From Staphylococcus nepalensis (GTDB lineage Bacteria > Bacillota > Bacilli > Staphylococcales > Staphylococcaceae), in the NCBI RefSeq assembly GCF_014635045.1, contig NZ_BMCF01000008.1, forward strand, positions 1 through 64,000: a DNA stretch of 64,000 nt, written 5' to 3'. The number at the start of each line of letters is the position of its first letter. Within the stretch, counting starts at the first letter, position 1. The position numbers were made by a program, and so were the translations under genes. Below are positions 25,915-35,063 of this stretch, in pieces. The notes beneath the pieces were generated by a model that did not search any database, was not told where the DNA came from, and was given only the letters and a program-made list of their open reading frames with translations.

Positions 25915-26398
25915 ACTTACACCTACTTTCTTTTTAAATTTATATAAGTGGAATAGGGTAATAATCTAGTTTTATAACCAGAATTTGTTGTTTGTTCAGA
26001 TATTCACCACTTATACCATATGAGCGTTTAAGCCTTTTATAGTCAATGTTACAAACCATATGAAAACAAAAATTCCCATAAAAGCGCATTGCTCAAGGGA
26101 ATATGAACACAAAATTTTGAATATGGATATTTATAATACAAGTTCACCTGATAAATTTCAATTATAAACATAGTCTATATGTAATGAAAACGGTTATAAT
26201 GAAAAGGAGTGAATCAGAAAGCAAAGCATTTAGTTTGGTTTCTTATGATTACTCCCTTTGCATAGGATGACTATATTGCTAAAACTACTAAATAGATGTA
26301 TTTTTGAAGCCTTATGAAGTGCTAATTTGTCATAAATATTTATATAGTGATGTTTGTATAAACGAGAATAGTTTTTTTACCTCTTAATGCACAAACAG
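25915..26398. other. Gene-free region with structured element
   Basis: 484 bases with no convincing gene. TATAAT at 26195-26200 is preceded by no clear -35. At 26206-26261 two nested inverted repeats interleave: GGAGT(G)AATCA with TGATTACTCC (26246-26255), and GCAAAG (26221-26226) with CTTTGC (26256-26261). An 18-codon GTG frame crosses the same place but has its ribosome site too close to be credible. See findings. Confidence 0.4.
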
Positions 26399-26818
26399 CT
26401 ATAAATCTAGTAAATTCAAACCGATATGTTCATCGTGTTTACGATTGATATCGAGATTTGTCATTGTAATAACAATTTCTGCCGTGGCAGAAACGACTGC
26501 TTTTGTTAAATGACCACTTAAAGTTTCATATTTATCGGTGCCAAATGTTGCATGTAAATGCGCGAATGGCTTTTCGTCTATATGAGAAATATTACCTAAC
26601 AAGCTAATTAACTCTAAAGGCGCTTTAATTTCTTTTTTCTCATATGACTTAGTTTCTAAATTATAGAAATTTAATTCTACATCATCACAGGCACCTACGC
26701 CACTCACTGTGCCAAACTTACCATTTTGTTCACGCGCAATATCCGTCACTGCGTCGACAATATCTTCCCCTTGTTCTAACACTAATACAATTGTTTTGCC
26801 ATCAACTTGATATACCAT
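26399..26818 (-). CDS. PPC (DUF296) domain protein
   Basis: A 139-aa single-domain protein of the plants-and-prokaryotes-conserved fold: VLVLEQGEDIVDAVTDIAREQ, GTVSGVGACDDVELNFYN, and the histidine cluster KPFAHLHATFG, which in relatives binds a metal. Bacterial members are small homotrimers of unclear function, sometimes called DNA-binding because of plant AT-hook proteins; no AT hook is present here. The frame is open to 26992, but GGAGG precedes ATG 26818. It is divergent from norA with about 200 bases between the starts. Confidence 0.82.
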   Translation of the reverse strand: MVYQVDGKTIVLVLEQGEDIVDAVTDIAREQNGKFGTVSGVGACDDVELNFYNLETKSYEKKEIKAPLELISLLGNISHIDEKPFAHLHATFGTDKYETLSGHLTKAVVSATAEIVITMTNLDINRKHDEHIGLNLLDL

Positions 26819-27024
26819 TTTGAAACCTCCATTCAAATGATTAACTTTAATTACATTATACAAATAATTATTTATAAGATGTATAATATTGTTTATGAAG
26901 TTGAATTTTTCTATTGTGTTTCTATTAGAAAATGTTATAGAATGTTCTAATATTATGCATTCCTCGAATAAGATAATGTAAAACAAAAACAATTTAAAAT
27001 CTACGAAAGAATGGAGTGAAAAGC

Positions 27025-28185
27025 GTGAACAAACAATTTTATATTTTATATTTTAATATATTTTTAGTCTTTTTAGGTATAGGTTTGGTTGTACCAGTAC
27101 TACCAGTATATTTAAAGGATTTAGGTTTAAAAGGTAGTGACTTAGGTATTCTTGTTGCGGTTTTCGCACTAGCGCAAATGATTATTTCGCCTTTTGGTGG
27201 TACGCTTGCAGATAAATTAGGGAAAAAATTAATTATTTGTATCGGTCTCGCACTTTTTGCTATTTCAGAATTTTTATTTGCAGCGAGTTACACATTTCCA
27301 CTATTAATCGTTTCCAGAATTTTAGGTGGTTTCAGTGCTGGTATGGTTATGCCAGGGGTTACTGGTATGATTGCAGATATTTCTTTAGGAAAAGACAAAG
27401 CAAAGAATTTTGGTTATATGTCAGCCATTATTAATTCTGGTTTCATTTTAGGTCCTGGTCTAGGTGGTTTACTAGCTGAATTTTCACATAGATTACCATT
27501 CTATGTAGCAGGTACAAGTGGTGTGATTGCACTCATATTATCAGTTACATTAATTAAAAATCCTAAACATGAGACACAAGATGGCTTTACTCAATATCAA
27601 CCGGAATTACTTTCTAAAATAAATTGGAAAGTGTTTCTTACTCCGGTCATTTTGACGCTCGTATTAGCGTTTGGTTTGTCAGCGTTTGAAACGTTATTCC
27701 CATTATATACAGCGGACAAGGCACATTATTCACCTATAGATATTTCACTTGCAATTACAGGTGGAGGTATCTTTGGGGCACTCTTCCAAGTGTTTTTCTT
27801 TGATAAGTTTATGAAATATTTTGAAGAGCTTACATTTATTACGTATGCTTTGCTTTATTCTGCTATAATATTACTCGCATTGACATTGATGCATAGTTAC
27901 TGGTCAATTATGGTCATTAGCTTTGTTGTATTTATAGGTTTTGATATGATTCGACCAGCTATTACAAATTATTTTTCTAATATAGCTGGCAACCGACAAG
28001 GATTTGCTGGTGGGCTAAACTCTACATTTACAAGTATGGGAAATTTCATCGGTCCTTTAGTCGCGGGTAGTTTATATGATGTGAACTTTGAATTTCCATT
28101 ATATATGGCAATATTAGTAATGTTTATAGGTATGATAGTAATATTTGTTGAAAAAATAATTCAAAAGAGGACAAAAAAGTCTTAA
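27025..28185 (+). CDS. norA: MFS multidrug efflux pump NorA
   Basis: A 386-aa, 12-helix drug:H+ antiporter, closely matching S. aureus NorA along its length: VLPVYLKDLGLKGSDLG, FGGTLADKLGKKLIICIGL, RILGGFSAGMVMPGVTGM (motif C), SAFETLFPLYTADK, and GFDMIRPAITNYFSNIAG. NorA exports hydrophilic fluoroquinolones, dyes and quaternary ammonium compounds; MgrA regulates it. A GTG at 27016 overlaps the GGAGTG ribosome site, so GTG 27025 (NKQFYIL) is chosen, aligning with the S. aureus start. The promoter is not clear in the short, AT-rich upstream region. Confidence 0.96.
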   Translation: MNKQFYILYFNIFLVFLGIGLVVPVLPVYLKDLGLKGSDLGILVAVFALAQMIISPFGGTLADKLGKKLIICIGLALFAISEFLFAASYTFPLLIVSRILGGFSAGMVMPGVTGMIADISLGKDKAKNFGYMSAIINSGFILGPGLGGLLAEFSHRLPFYVAGTSGVIALILSVTLIKNPKHETQDGFTQYQPELLSKINWKVFLTPVILTLVLAFGLSAFETLFPLYTADKAHYSPIDISLAITGGGIFGALFQVFFFDKFMKYFEELTFITYALLYSAIILLALTLMHSYWSIMVISFVVFIGFDMIRPAITNYFSNIAGNRQGFAGGLNSTFTSMGNFIGPLVAGSLYDVNFEFPLYMAILVMFIGMIVIFVEKIIQKRTKKS

Positions 28186-28332
28186 CTGGATATAACTTAA
28201 CATTGTGAAAGTTTTTGATAACGAATAAAATGTATGGGTCAGTCTAAAAGTATTTAAATAAGAGTTGGAAATATCTTTTAAAATGATAATTACAATTTAT
28301 TTGAAATTGTGTGGTATTGATAACGTAAAGAG

Positions 28333-28380
28333 GGAGCGGGCAGCAGTCTTTAAAAAAAGATGGCTATCCGCTTCTTCTTA
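28333..28380 (+). terminator. Probable norA terminator
   Basis: AGCGG ... TCTTT pairs imperfectly with AAAGA ... CCGCT across 28335-28372, followed by a pyrimidine-rich tail. It is 150 bases downstream of the norA stop. The remaining 28381-28612 gap holds no gene that I can see. Confidence 0.55.
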
Positions 28381-28612
28381 TATGTGATAGACAAATATGA
28401 TTGACGTGTTTGTCTCTTTAATTAATACAAATTCCCTTGTTAGAAAACAGCACTAAATATGACACGTATGTTTAAGATTAATTGCACATATAATATTTAT
28501 GTTACAGAAGTTACAATTGTTTTAAATTGCGGTCTATATAAGTTTTTTGTTAAATATATGTGCTAATATGAAATTGTTATTAATAAAGAGAGAATGAATT
28601 AAGGGGATAAAC

Positions 28613-29344
28613 TTGAAAAATTTACTATTGGCGATATTGGCTTTTCTGCTTTCGTGTTGTTTCATATTTTTATTGGTATTAGTTACTAACCAGCAAGCAC
28701 TTGCTAAAGTACATGAGACAATCTCGAGTTACTCTGAAACAAATAAAGCGATTCAATCCAAAACGAAAGATAACAACGCTCACTCAGATGCAAAGGGAGA
28801 AAAGAAAAAAGAAAAGCCATATAATGCAAAAAATCATGTACCAATTGCATCATCAGCGACACATCATTTGAAAGATAAAACCTCTGGGGAAACTAATTTG
28901 CCTCAGTTTACAGCAGCTTTAAGTAAAGCTCAAACTATTGTGAATGATGATAACCATTCTGAAAATAAATATAATGATTACGGGATAGATCGTACATGTC
29001 AAGGAGCATTTTACTATGTATTTACATTTAAAAATCAGAAAAAACCAAATACATATTATAGAGTTACTGTAGACCAAAATAACCATGCAAGAATATTTGA
29101 TAACAGCTATCGCGTTCAAGATAACCCGGATTTAAATAAACCACGTATTTCACCACATGAATCAGAAGTCATAGCACAAAAATATGCAAAAGATGCACTA
29201 GGTAACTATGCTACTTTGAAACAAGTCCAAGCGTCTAAACAAGGTATGTCTTATACATTTTATAATTCGACTGCTAACAAAGAGTATAAAGTTACTGTAA
29301 ATAAAGTAGGCGATGTCATACGTCAACCTGCTTTGAATAAGTGA
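28613..29344 (+). CDS. Membrane-anchored extracellular protein with PepSY-like C-terminus
   Basis: A 243-aa protein with one N-terminal hydrophobic segment (LLLAILAFLLSCCFIFLLVLV) that looks like a signal anchor, a polar low-complexity linker of about 60 residues, and a C-terminal region of about 130 residues. The end (SPHESEVIAQKYAKDALGNY ... KEYKVTVNKVGDVI) resembles a PepSY domain, which occurs in protease propeptides and inhibitors. The start is TTG after AAGGGG. It lies downstream of norA. Role unknown; a secreted inhibitor or envelope protein is possible. Confidence 0.72.
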   Translation: MKNLLLAILAFLLSCCFIFLLVLVTNQQALAKVHETISSYSETNKAIQSKTKDNNAHSDAKGEKKKEKPYNAKNHVPIASSATHHLKDKTSGETNLPQFTAALSKAQTIVNDDNHSENKYNDYGIDRTCQGAFYYVFTFKNQKKPNTYYRVTVDQNNHARIFDNSYRVQDNPDLNKPRISPHESEVIAQKYAKDALGNYATLKQVQASKQGMSYTFYNSTANKEYKVTVNKVGDVIRQPALNK

Positions 29345-29350
29345 TAAAAA

Positions 29351-29398
29351 AAAACATTCAGCTTCCTGACTTTATTGAAGTTGAATGTTTTTATTTTT
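29351..29398 (+). terminator. Terminator of the PepSY-like gene
   Basis: AAAACATTCAGCTTC (29351-29365) pairs with GAAGTTGAATGTTTT (29377-29391), with one G-T pair, followed by a T-rich tail. Confidence 0.85.
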
Positions 29399-29514
29399 GG
29401 AAAAATGTATAAAGTTAAATGTATCAATGGTATGATTATATTAACATTAAAGAGATTTTATATTCTAAAAAAATATATAACAATAACTAATTTGAATTGA
29501 AAAGGATGAATGTT

Positions 29515-30387
29515 TTGAAAAAAATAAAAAAAGCAATTATACCTGCAGCTGGGTTAGGTACAAGATTTCTTCCAGCAACTAAAGCTATGCCAAAAGAAAT
29601 GTTACCAATCTTAGATAAGCCAACGATTCAATACATAGTTGAAGAAGCCGCTCGTGCTGGCATTGAAGATATTATTATCGTAACTGGAAAACATAAACGT
29701 GCAATTGAAGATCATTTTGATAATCAAAAAGAATTGGAAATGATATTACAAGAAAAAGGAAAAACAGATTTATTAGAAAAAGTGAATTATTCTACAGAGT
29801 TAGCTAATATTTTTTATGTTAGACAAAAAGAGCAAAAAGGACTAGGGCATGCTATTTATTCAGCTCGCCAATTTATTGGAAACGATCCTTTTGCGGTACT
29901 ATTAGGTGACGATATTGTAGAGTCTGAAAATCCGGCTATTAAACAATTAATGAATACCTATGAAGAAACTGGTAAGTCTGTCATCGGAGTTCAAGAGGTA
30001 GATGAAAATGAAACGCATCGATATGGTATTATTGATCCGTTAGAAAAAACAGGTCGAAGATACGAAGTAAATCAATTTGTTGAAAAGCCCAAACAAGGCA
30101 CTGCACCTTCTAATTTAGCGATTATGGGACGTTACGTATTAACACCTGATATTTTTGATTATTTGGCGAACCAAGACAAGGGCGCCGGTGGTGAAATTCA
30201 ACTCACTGATGCAATTGAAAGACTAAATAAAGATAGCCAAGTATACGCGTATGATTTTGAAGGTAATCGTTATGATGTGGGAGAGAAGCTAGGTTTTGTT
30301 AAAACAACAATAGAATTTGCTTTAAAAGATAAAGAAATGAACGAAGCATTAACACGTTTTATTAAACAACTGAATTTGGATGATTAA
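29515..30387 (+). CDS. gtaB: UTP-glucose-1-phosphate uridylyltransferase
   Basis: A 290-aa enzyme making UDP-glucose from UTP and glucose 1-phosphate. The nucleotide-binding signature [21 protein letters not shown] is at the N-terminus, with LGDDIVES (metal site), YGIIDP and VEKP following. UDP-glucose feeds the glycolipid anchor of lipoteichoic acid, linking this gene to ltaS and csbB in the same window. Two upstream in-frame starts exist (TTG 29497, ATG 29506), but AAAGGA at 29501-29506 is correctly spaced for TTG 29515, which gives the normal N-terminus. In S. aureus the gene is, as I recall, at another locus. Confidence 0.95.
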   Translation: MKKIKKAIIPAAGLGTRFLPATKAMPKEMLPILDKPTIQYIVEEAARAGIEDIIIVTGKHKRAIEDHFDNQKELEMILQEKGKTDLLEKVNYSTELANIFYVRQKEQKGLGHAIYSARQFIGNDPFAVLLGDDIVESENPAIKQLMNTYEETGKSVIGVQEVDENETHRYGIIDPLEKTGRRYEVNQFVEKPKQGTAPSNLAIMGRYVLTPDIFDYLANQDKGAGGEIQLTDAIERLNKDSQVYAYDFEGNRYDVGEKLGFVKTTIEFALKDKEMNEALTRFIKQLNLDD

Positions 30388-30465
30388 GTTATAAACATTT
30401 AAGCGGTGGAGATAATAATTTATTTGTTAAACATCGCACATCTTGAAGTGTTACGAGGTGTAGAA

Positions 30466-30945
30466 ATGAAGCAAAAGAAGACCAACGCAATGCGCATATT
30501 AGATCGTCAAAAAACCAATTATAATGTGAATACTTATGAAGTTACAGATCAACATATGGACGGTACTGAGGTAGCAAATAAAGTAGGCATCGAAGATAAG
30601 TTTGTATATAAGACGCTTGTTTTAGAAAATAGTAACCATGATCACTTTGTTTTTGTTATTCCTGTAAATGCTACGTTAGATATGAAAGCAGCAGCTTATG
30701 CTGTAAACGAAAAGAAATTACATTTAATGCCGCTAGATGACTTGAAGAAAGTGACAGGATATATTAGAGGCGGTTGTTCACCAATAGGCATGAAAAGACA
30801 ATTCCTAACAGTGATTGACCAACAAGCAACGTTCTTAAATTCAATTTATGTTAGCGGTGGGGAACGCGGTGTGCAAATTGAAATGGCAGTAGATGATTTA
30901 ATTGATACCACTCATGCGAAAGTAACAGAAGTTATTCATAATTAA
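30466..30945 (+). CDS. ybaK: YbaK/EbsC-family aminoacyl-tRNA deacylase
   Basis: A 159-aa protein with the YbaK fold: TNAMRILDRQKTNYNVNTYE, EDKFVYKTLVLEN with the conserved catalytic lysine, and RGGCSPIGMKRQFLTVID, the family's glycine-rich loop. It hydrolyses mischarged Cys-tRNA(Pro) after prolyl-tRNA synthetase error. The frame is open to 30406; ATG 30466 follows ACGAGGTG and starts the usual N-terminus. It lies 78 bases after gtaB and may be read from the same transcript. A terminator follows. Confidence 0.9.
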   Translation: MKQKKTNAMRILDRQKTNYNVNTYEVTDQHMDGTEVANKVGIEDKFVYKTLVLENSNHDHFVFVIPVNATLDMKAAAYAVNEKKLHLMPLDDLKKVTGYIRGGCSPIGMKRQFLTVIDQQATFLNSIYVSGGERGVQIEMAVDDLIDTTHAKVTEVIHN

Positions 30946-30967
30946 AAAAAGTAGTATAAAATGTATC

Positions 30968-31005
30968 ATCACGAAACGGTAAACTTGCCATTTCGTGATT
31001 TTTTA
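30968..31005 (+). terminator. Terminator of ybaK
   Basis: ATCACGAAA (30968-30976) pairs with TTTCGTGAT (30991-30999), extended inward by GG/CC, followed by a T-run. Between here and the fru promoter no gene is visible. Confidence 0.88.
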
Positions 31006-31160
31006 TGCGCACAAATAAAATACTTAACCTCATATTTTGCCTCATATGTTAATCGCTAAAGCTTAATGCGTTTTATTACCAATTTTGTATATGATTTACA
31101 TTTCATTTAATAAAAAAAGGGACGGTTTATGTAAAAAGATATAAATGATGAAATATGCAC

Positions 31161-31229
31161 CCTTTTTTGACTGTTTTTGACTGTTTTTGATAAAAAATGA
31201 TTGAAATAAGAAAGCGTAACCATTATAAT
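31161..31229 (+). promoter_or_regulatory. Fructose operon promoter with tandem repeats and cre-like site
   Basis: TTGAAA (31201-31206), 17 bases, TATAAT (31224-31229): a near-consensus promoter 22 bases before the operon start. Within the spacer, AGAAAGCGTAACCA (31209-31222) matches the CcpA cre consensus at 13 of 14 positions. Just upstream, CTGTTTTTGA occurs twice in tandem (31171-31190), preceded by the variant CCTTTTTTGA (31161-31170), a 10-base period that fits a DeoR-type repressor array for FruR. Repression by both regulators is inferred. Confidence 0.7.
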
Positions 31230-31251
31230 GATGATGGAATGAGGTGAAGAG

Positions 31252-32010
31252 ATGATTACGGAAAAACGTCATGAACTCATATTGACTGAATTGTCAAAAA
31301 AGGATTTTTTAACGTTGCAAGAATTAATAGAGCGTACAGGTTGTAGTGCTTCAACGATTCGTCGAGATTTATCGAAATTACAAAAAATCGGGAAATTAAA
31401 AAGAGTACATGGAGGCGCAACACTTAATCAATCATCTCTTTTAGAACCCAATTTAGCTGATAAGCGTGCTACAAATTTAAAAGAAAAACAAGAAATAGGA
31501 CGATTAGCTGCTCTGGAAATAGAAGATAACGAGTGCATCTTTTTAGATGCTGGCTCGACGACACTAGAGATGATTCCTTATATAAAGGCGCAAAATATTG
31601 TGGTTGTTACAAGCGGCTTAACTCATGTTGAAGAGTTAATTAAGTATGGTATTAGAACATTTATTTTAGGTGGAGAAATTAAAGCGACGACGTTTGCGAC
31701 AGTAGGCGCAAGTGCTCTAGAAACATTGAAACGATACCGATTTGATAAAGTCTTTATTGGAATGAATGGCATAGATACGAAGTATGGTTTAACAACACCA
31801 GACGAACAAGAAGCAATTATTAAAAAATATGCGATACAGTTAGGCGCAGAAGCCTACTTATTAGCTGATCATGATAAATACGACAAGGTATATTTTGCGC
31901 ATGTCCCAATCGAAGATGAAATTACAATCGTTACTTCTAAAAAAGTAAGAGAGAGTGGGATTTTTGAAAAATTTGCGGACAACTATAAATTTATTGGAGG
32001 CACACGATGA
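31252..32010 (+). CDS. fruR: DeoR-family regulator of fructose operon
   Basis: A 252-aa DeoR-type repressor. The N-terminal helix-turn-helix has the hallmark SASTIRRDLSKLQKIGKLKRVHGGA (read in parts: TIRRDLSKL, RVHGGA), and the C-terminal sugar-phosphate sensing domain shows FLDAGSTTLEMIPY and VGASALETLKRYRFDKVFIG. The inducer is expected to be fructose 1-phosphate. First gene of a tight fruR-fruK-fruA operon; its stop overlaps the fruK start (ATGA). GAGGTGA ribosome site. Confidence 0.94.
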   Translation: MITEKRHELILTELSKKDFLTLQELIERTGCSASTIRRDLSKLQKIGKLKRVHGGATLNQSSLLEPNLADKRATNLKEKQEIGRLAALEIEDNECIFLDAGSTTLEMIPYIKAQNIVVVTSGLTHVEELIKYGIRTFILGGEIKATTFATVGASALETLKRYRFDKVFIGMNGIDTKYGLTTPDEQEAIIKKYAIQLGAEAYLLADHDKYDKVYFAHVPIEDEITIVTSKKVRESGIFEKFADNYKFIGGTR

Positions 32011-32930
32011 TCTACACAGTAACTTTTAATCCTTCTATTGATTACATTATGTTTACTAATGATTTTGAGTTAGATGGATTAAATAGAGCGACAGAAACAT
32101 ATAAATTTGCAGGAGGCAAGGGCATCAACGTTTCAAGGGTGTTACAAACATTAAATGTGTCATCGACAGCGCTTGGCTTCGCAGGTGGTTTTCCAGGTCA
32201 ATTCATTATAGAAACAATGAAAAAAGCGGGAATCTATACTGATTTTATTCAAGTTGATGAAGATACACGCATTAATGTGAAACTAAAAACTGGTAGCGAA
32301 ACTGAAATAAATGCACCGGGACCAAGTATTTCAGAAACACAATTTACAGCATTACTTACACAACTTCGAAATACTGCTAAGGAAGACACAGTGATAGTAG
32401 CAGGTAGTATACCAAAGAGCGTACCAACAGATGCATATGAACAAATTGCAAAAATCACCAAACAAACAGGTGCGCAATTAGTTGTAGATGCTGAAAAAGA
32501 TTTAGTAGAACCTGTATTAAAATATAATCCATTATTTATTAAACCAAATAAAGATGAATTAGAAGTCATGTTTGACACAACGATAAAATCAGATGAAGAT
32601 GTCATCCTTTACGCACGAGAAATTTTAAAAATGGGCGCTGCATCAGTCATTGTTTCACTTGGTGGTGAAGGCGCTGTGTACGTAGACCATACGCATAACT
32701 TAAAAGCGACAGTCCCAAATGGCAAAGTTGTGAACACGGTTGGCTCTGGTGATAGTACAGTAGCAGGTATGGTTGCTGGCCTTGAAGCAGGTCTTTCTAT
32801 TGAAGCATCGTTTAAACAAGCAGTGTCTGCGGGAACAGCAACTGCATTTAATGATGATTTAGCAACAAATAAGGCAATTGAAGCTATTAAAAATCAAGTG
32901 ACAATTACGACACTAAATGGGAGTGAATAA
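32007..32930 (+). CDS. fruK: 1-Phosphofructokinase
   Basis: A 307-aa PfkB-family kinase that phosphorylates fructose 1-phosphate to fructose 1,6-bisphosphate. Visible signatures are TFNPSIDYIMF and KFAGGKGINVSRVLQTL at the N-terminus, IKPNKDELE, and the C-terminal catalytic NTVGSGDSTVAGMVAG with the base aspartate. Translation is coupled to fruR by a four-base overlap, and fruA starts two bases after its stop codon. Called fruB in some staphylococcal annotations. Confidence 0.95.
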   Translation: MIYTVTFNPSIDYIMFTNDFELDGLNRATETYKFAGGKGINVSRVLQTLNVSSTALGFAGGFPGQFIIETMKKAGIYTDFIQVDEDTRINVKLKTGSETEINAPGPSISETQFTALLTQLRNTAKEDTVIVAGSIPKSVPTDAYEQIAKITKQTGAQLVVDAEKDLVEPVLKYNPLFIKPNKDELEVMFDTTIKSDEDVILYAREILKMGAASVIVSLGGEGAVYVDHTHNLKATVPNGKVVNTVGSGDSTVAGMVAGLEAGLSIEASFKQAVSAGTATAFNDDLATNKAIEAIKNQVTITTLNGSE

Positions 32931-32931
32931 G

Positions 32932-34878
32932 ATGAGAATTACTGAGTTATTAACAAAAGATACGATAGCTATGGATCTTTCTTCAACAGACAAAAATGGC
33001 GTAATAGACGAATTAGTTAATCAACTAGATAAAGCGGATAAATTAAATGATGTTTCAACTTTTAAAGAAGCGATATATAACCGCGAATCTCAAAGTACGA
33101 CTGGTATCGGAGAGGGCATTGCCATCCCTCACGCTAAAGTTGCTGCAGTAGATACGCCTGCTATTGCCTTTGGTAAATCTAAAGAAGGAGTAGATTATCA
33201 AAGTTTAGACATGCAACCAGCACATCTATTCTTTATGATTGCAGCACCAGAAGGTGGCGCACAAACACATTTAGACGCATTAGCCAAATTATCAGGTATT
33301 TTAATGGATGATAAAGTACGTGAAGATTTACTTCATGCAACGTCTCCTGAATCGGTATTACAAATTATTGATAAAGCTGATGATGAAGCAACAGAAGAAG
33401 AGGAAGCAGAAAAAGTAAATAATACAGACGCTGAAAGTGCAGCTGATACAAATGAACCATATATATTAGCAGTTACAGCTTGTCCAACAGGGATTGCCCA
33501 CACATACATGGCACGCGATGCTTTGAAAAAACAAGCTGATAAAATGGGTGTTAAAATTAAAGTAGAAACGAACGGTTCTGGAGGAATAAAGAACCATCTT
33601 ACGAATGAAGATATCGAACGCGCTAACGGCGTGATTGTAGCGGCAGACGTACACGTCGAAACAGCTCGATTTAATGGTAAAAATGTAGTAGAAGTACCAG
33701 TTGCTGATGGCATTAAGCGACCAGAAGAGCTAATTAACATGGCGCAAGATACTTCTCGTAAACCATTTGTTGCGAGCAGTGAGTCAAGTAGTAAACAGTC
33801 AGAAAGTAATGAAAAACAAGGTATCGGTAAAACAATATATAAACACTTAATGAATGGTGTTTCTAATATGTTACCACTTGTTATTGCTGGTGGTATTTTA
33901 ATGGCTATTGTGTTCTTGTTTGGTGCAAATGCATTTGATCCAAAAAGTTCAGAATATAATGCCTTTGCGGAACAATTGTGGAATATAGGGAATAAGAGTG
34001 CCTTTGCGTTAATTATACCAATATTAGCTGGATATATTGCACGTAGTATTGCAGACAAACCAGGCTTCGCAGCTGGTCTTGTTGGTGGTATGATTGCTGT
34101 TTCGGGCGATTCAGGGTTTATTGGTGGTATCCTTGCAGGTTTCTTAGCAGGTTACTTAACACAAGGTATTAAGAAAGTAGCCAGTGGGTTACCTCAATCA
34201 TTAGAAGGTTTGAAACCGACATTGATTTTCCCGGTATTCTCAGTTTCAATCACTGGTTTACTCATGATTTATGTATTAAATCCGCCGGCATCATGGTTAA
34301 ATAATTTATTACTAAATGGTTTACAAAGTTTATCAGGAACGAACATTATGTTATTAGGCTTAGTCATTGGTGCCATGATGGCAATTGATATGGGTGGTCC
34401 ATTCAACAAAGCAGCATATGTATTTGCAACAGCTGCATTGACTGAAGGCAACGCAGCGCCAATAACTGCTGCAATGATAGGTGGAATGGTTCCGCCAATT
34501 GCCATCGCTACTGCAATGGTTATCTTCCGTAAGAAATTCACAAGAGAACAGAGAGGTTCTGTTGTACCAAACTACGTTATGGGGCTATCATTTATTACTG
34601 AAGGTGCTATCCCATTTGCAGCAGCAGACCCTATCAGAGTGATTCCATCAATGATGGTTGGCTCAGGTATTGGCGGAGCGATTGCTTTAGGGTTAGGTTC
34701 AGCGATTCAAGCACCACATGGTGGTATTTTTGTCATCATCGGAACAGACTTTAGCCATGTGCTACAATCACTCATCGCTATTGTGATAGGCGCGATTATA
34801 AGTGCAATTATTTATGGTTTATTAAAACCAAAGTTAACTGAAGAAGAAATTCAAGCATCAGAAGCTATGAATGATTAA
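32932..34878 (+). CDS. fruA: PTS fructose-specific enzyme IIABC
   Basis: A 648-aa fused phosphotransferase permease. EIIA (about 1-145) has the phospho-histidine in GIGEGIAIPHAKV (His67); EIIB (about 175-270) has the phospho-cysteine in AVTACPTGIAHTYMA (about Cys184); a linker rich in Ser/Gln leads to EIIC (about 300-640) with multiple helices. It imports fructose as fructose 1-phosphate, the substrate of FruK. The frame opens at 32917, but ATG 32932 after GGGAGTG is the proper start, two bases past the fruK stop. A strong terminator follows. Confidence 0.96.
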   Translation: MRITELLTKDTIAMDLSSTDKNGVIDELVNQLDKADKLNDVSTFKEAIYNRESQSTTGIGEGIAIPHAKVAAVDTPAIAFGKSKEGVDYQSLDMQPAHLFFMIAAPEGGAQTHLDALAKLSGILMDDKVREDLLHATSPESVLQIIDKADDEATEEEEAEKVNNTDAESAADTNEPYILAVTACPTGIAHTYMARDALKKQADKMGVKIKVETNGSGGIKNHLTNEDIERANGVIVAADVHVETARFNGKNVVEVPVADGIKRPEELINMAQDTSRKPFVASSESSSKQSESNEKQGIGKTIYKHLMNGVSNMLPLVIAGGILMAIVFLFGANAFDPKSSEYNAFAEQLWNIGNKSAFALIIPILAGYIARSIADKPGFAAGLVGGMIAVSGDSGFIGGILAGFLAGYLTQGIKKVASGLPQSLEGLKPTLIFPVFSVSITGLLMIYVLNPPASWLNNLLLNGLQSLSGTNIMLLGLVIGAMMAIDMGGPFNKAAYVFATAALTEGNAAPITAAMIGGMVPPIAIATAMVIFRKKFTREQRGSVVPNYVMGLSFITEGAIPFAAADPIRVIPSMMVGSGIGGAIALGLGSAIQAPHGGIFVIIGTDFSHVLQSLIAIVIGAIISAIIYGLLKPKLTEEEIQASEAMND

Positions 34879-34899
34879 AAATAGATTGATGTATGTTAT

Positions 34900-34944
34900 A
34901 AAGCCAGAAGAGACTCATTATTGAGTGATCTTCTGGCTTTTTGC
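34900..34944 (+). terminator. Terminator of the fru operon
   Basis: AAAGCCAGAAGA (from 34900) pairs with TCTTCTGGCTTT (to 34941), with an inner CTCA/TGAG pairing, followed by T residues. Confidence 0.9.
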
Positions 34945-35063
34945 GCCGTCATTTTATGAATTAAAAACTTTTGAATATAATAAAAGTGATGAATTTGGTA
35001 AAATAAAATAAAAGTTATACAATCATATTTGAGCGTAAAATCATTGAAAAGAAGGTAGAACAA

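Noticed and set aside
26208..26266. Eighteen-codon GTG frame
   Set aside because: The ribosome site overlaps or abuts the start codon, and the same bases form a stable inverted repeat that explains the sequence better.
33333..34058. Minus-strand 241-codon frame
   Set aside because: It lies wholly inside fruA, whose domains are continuous, has no ribosome site and no recognisable protein features.
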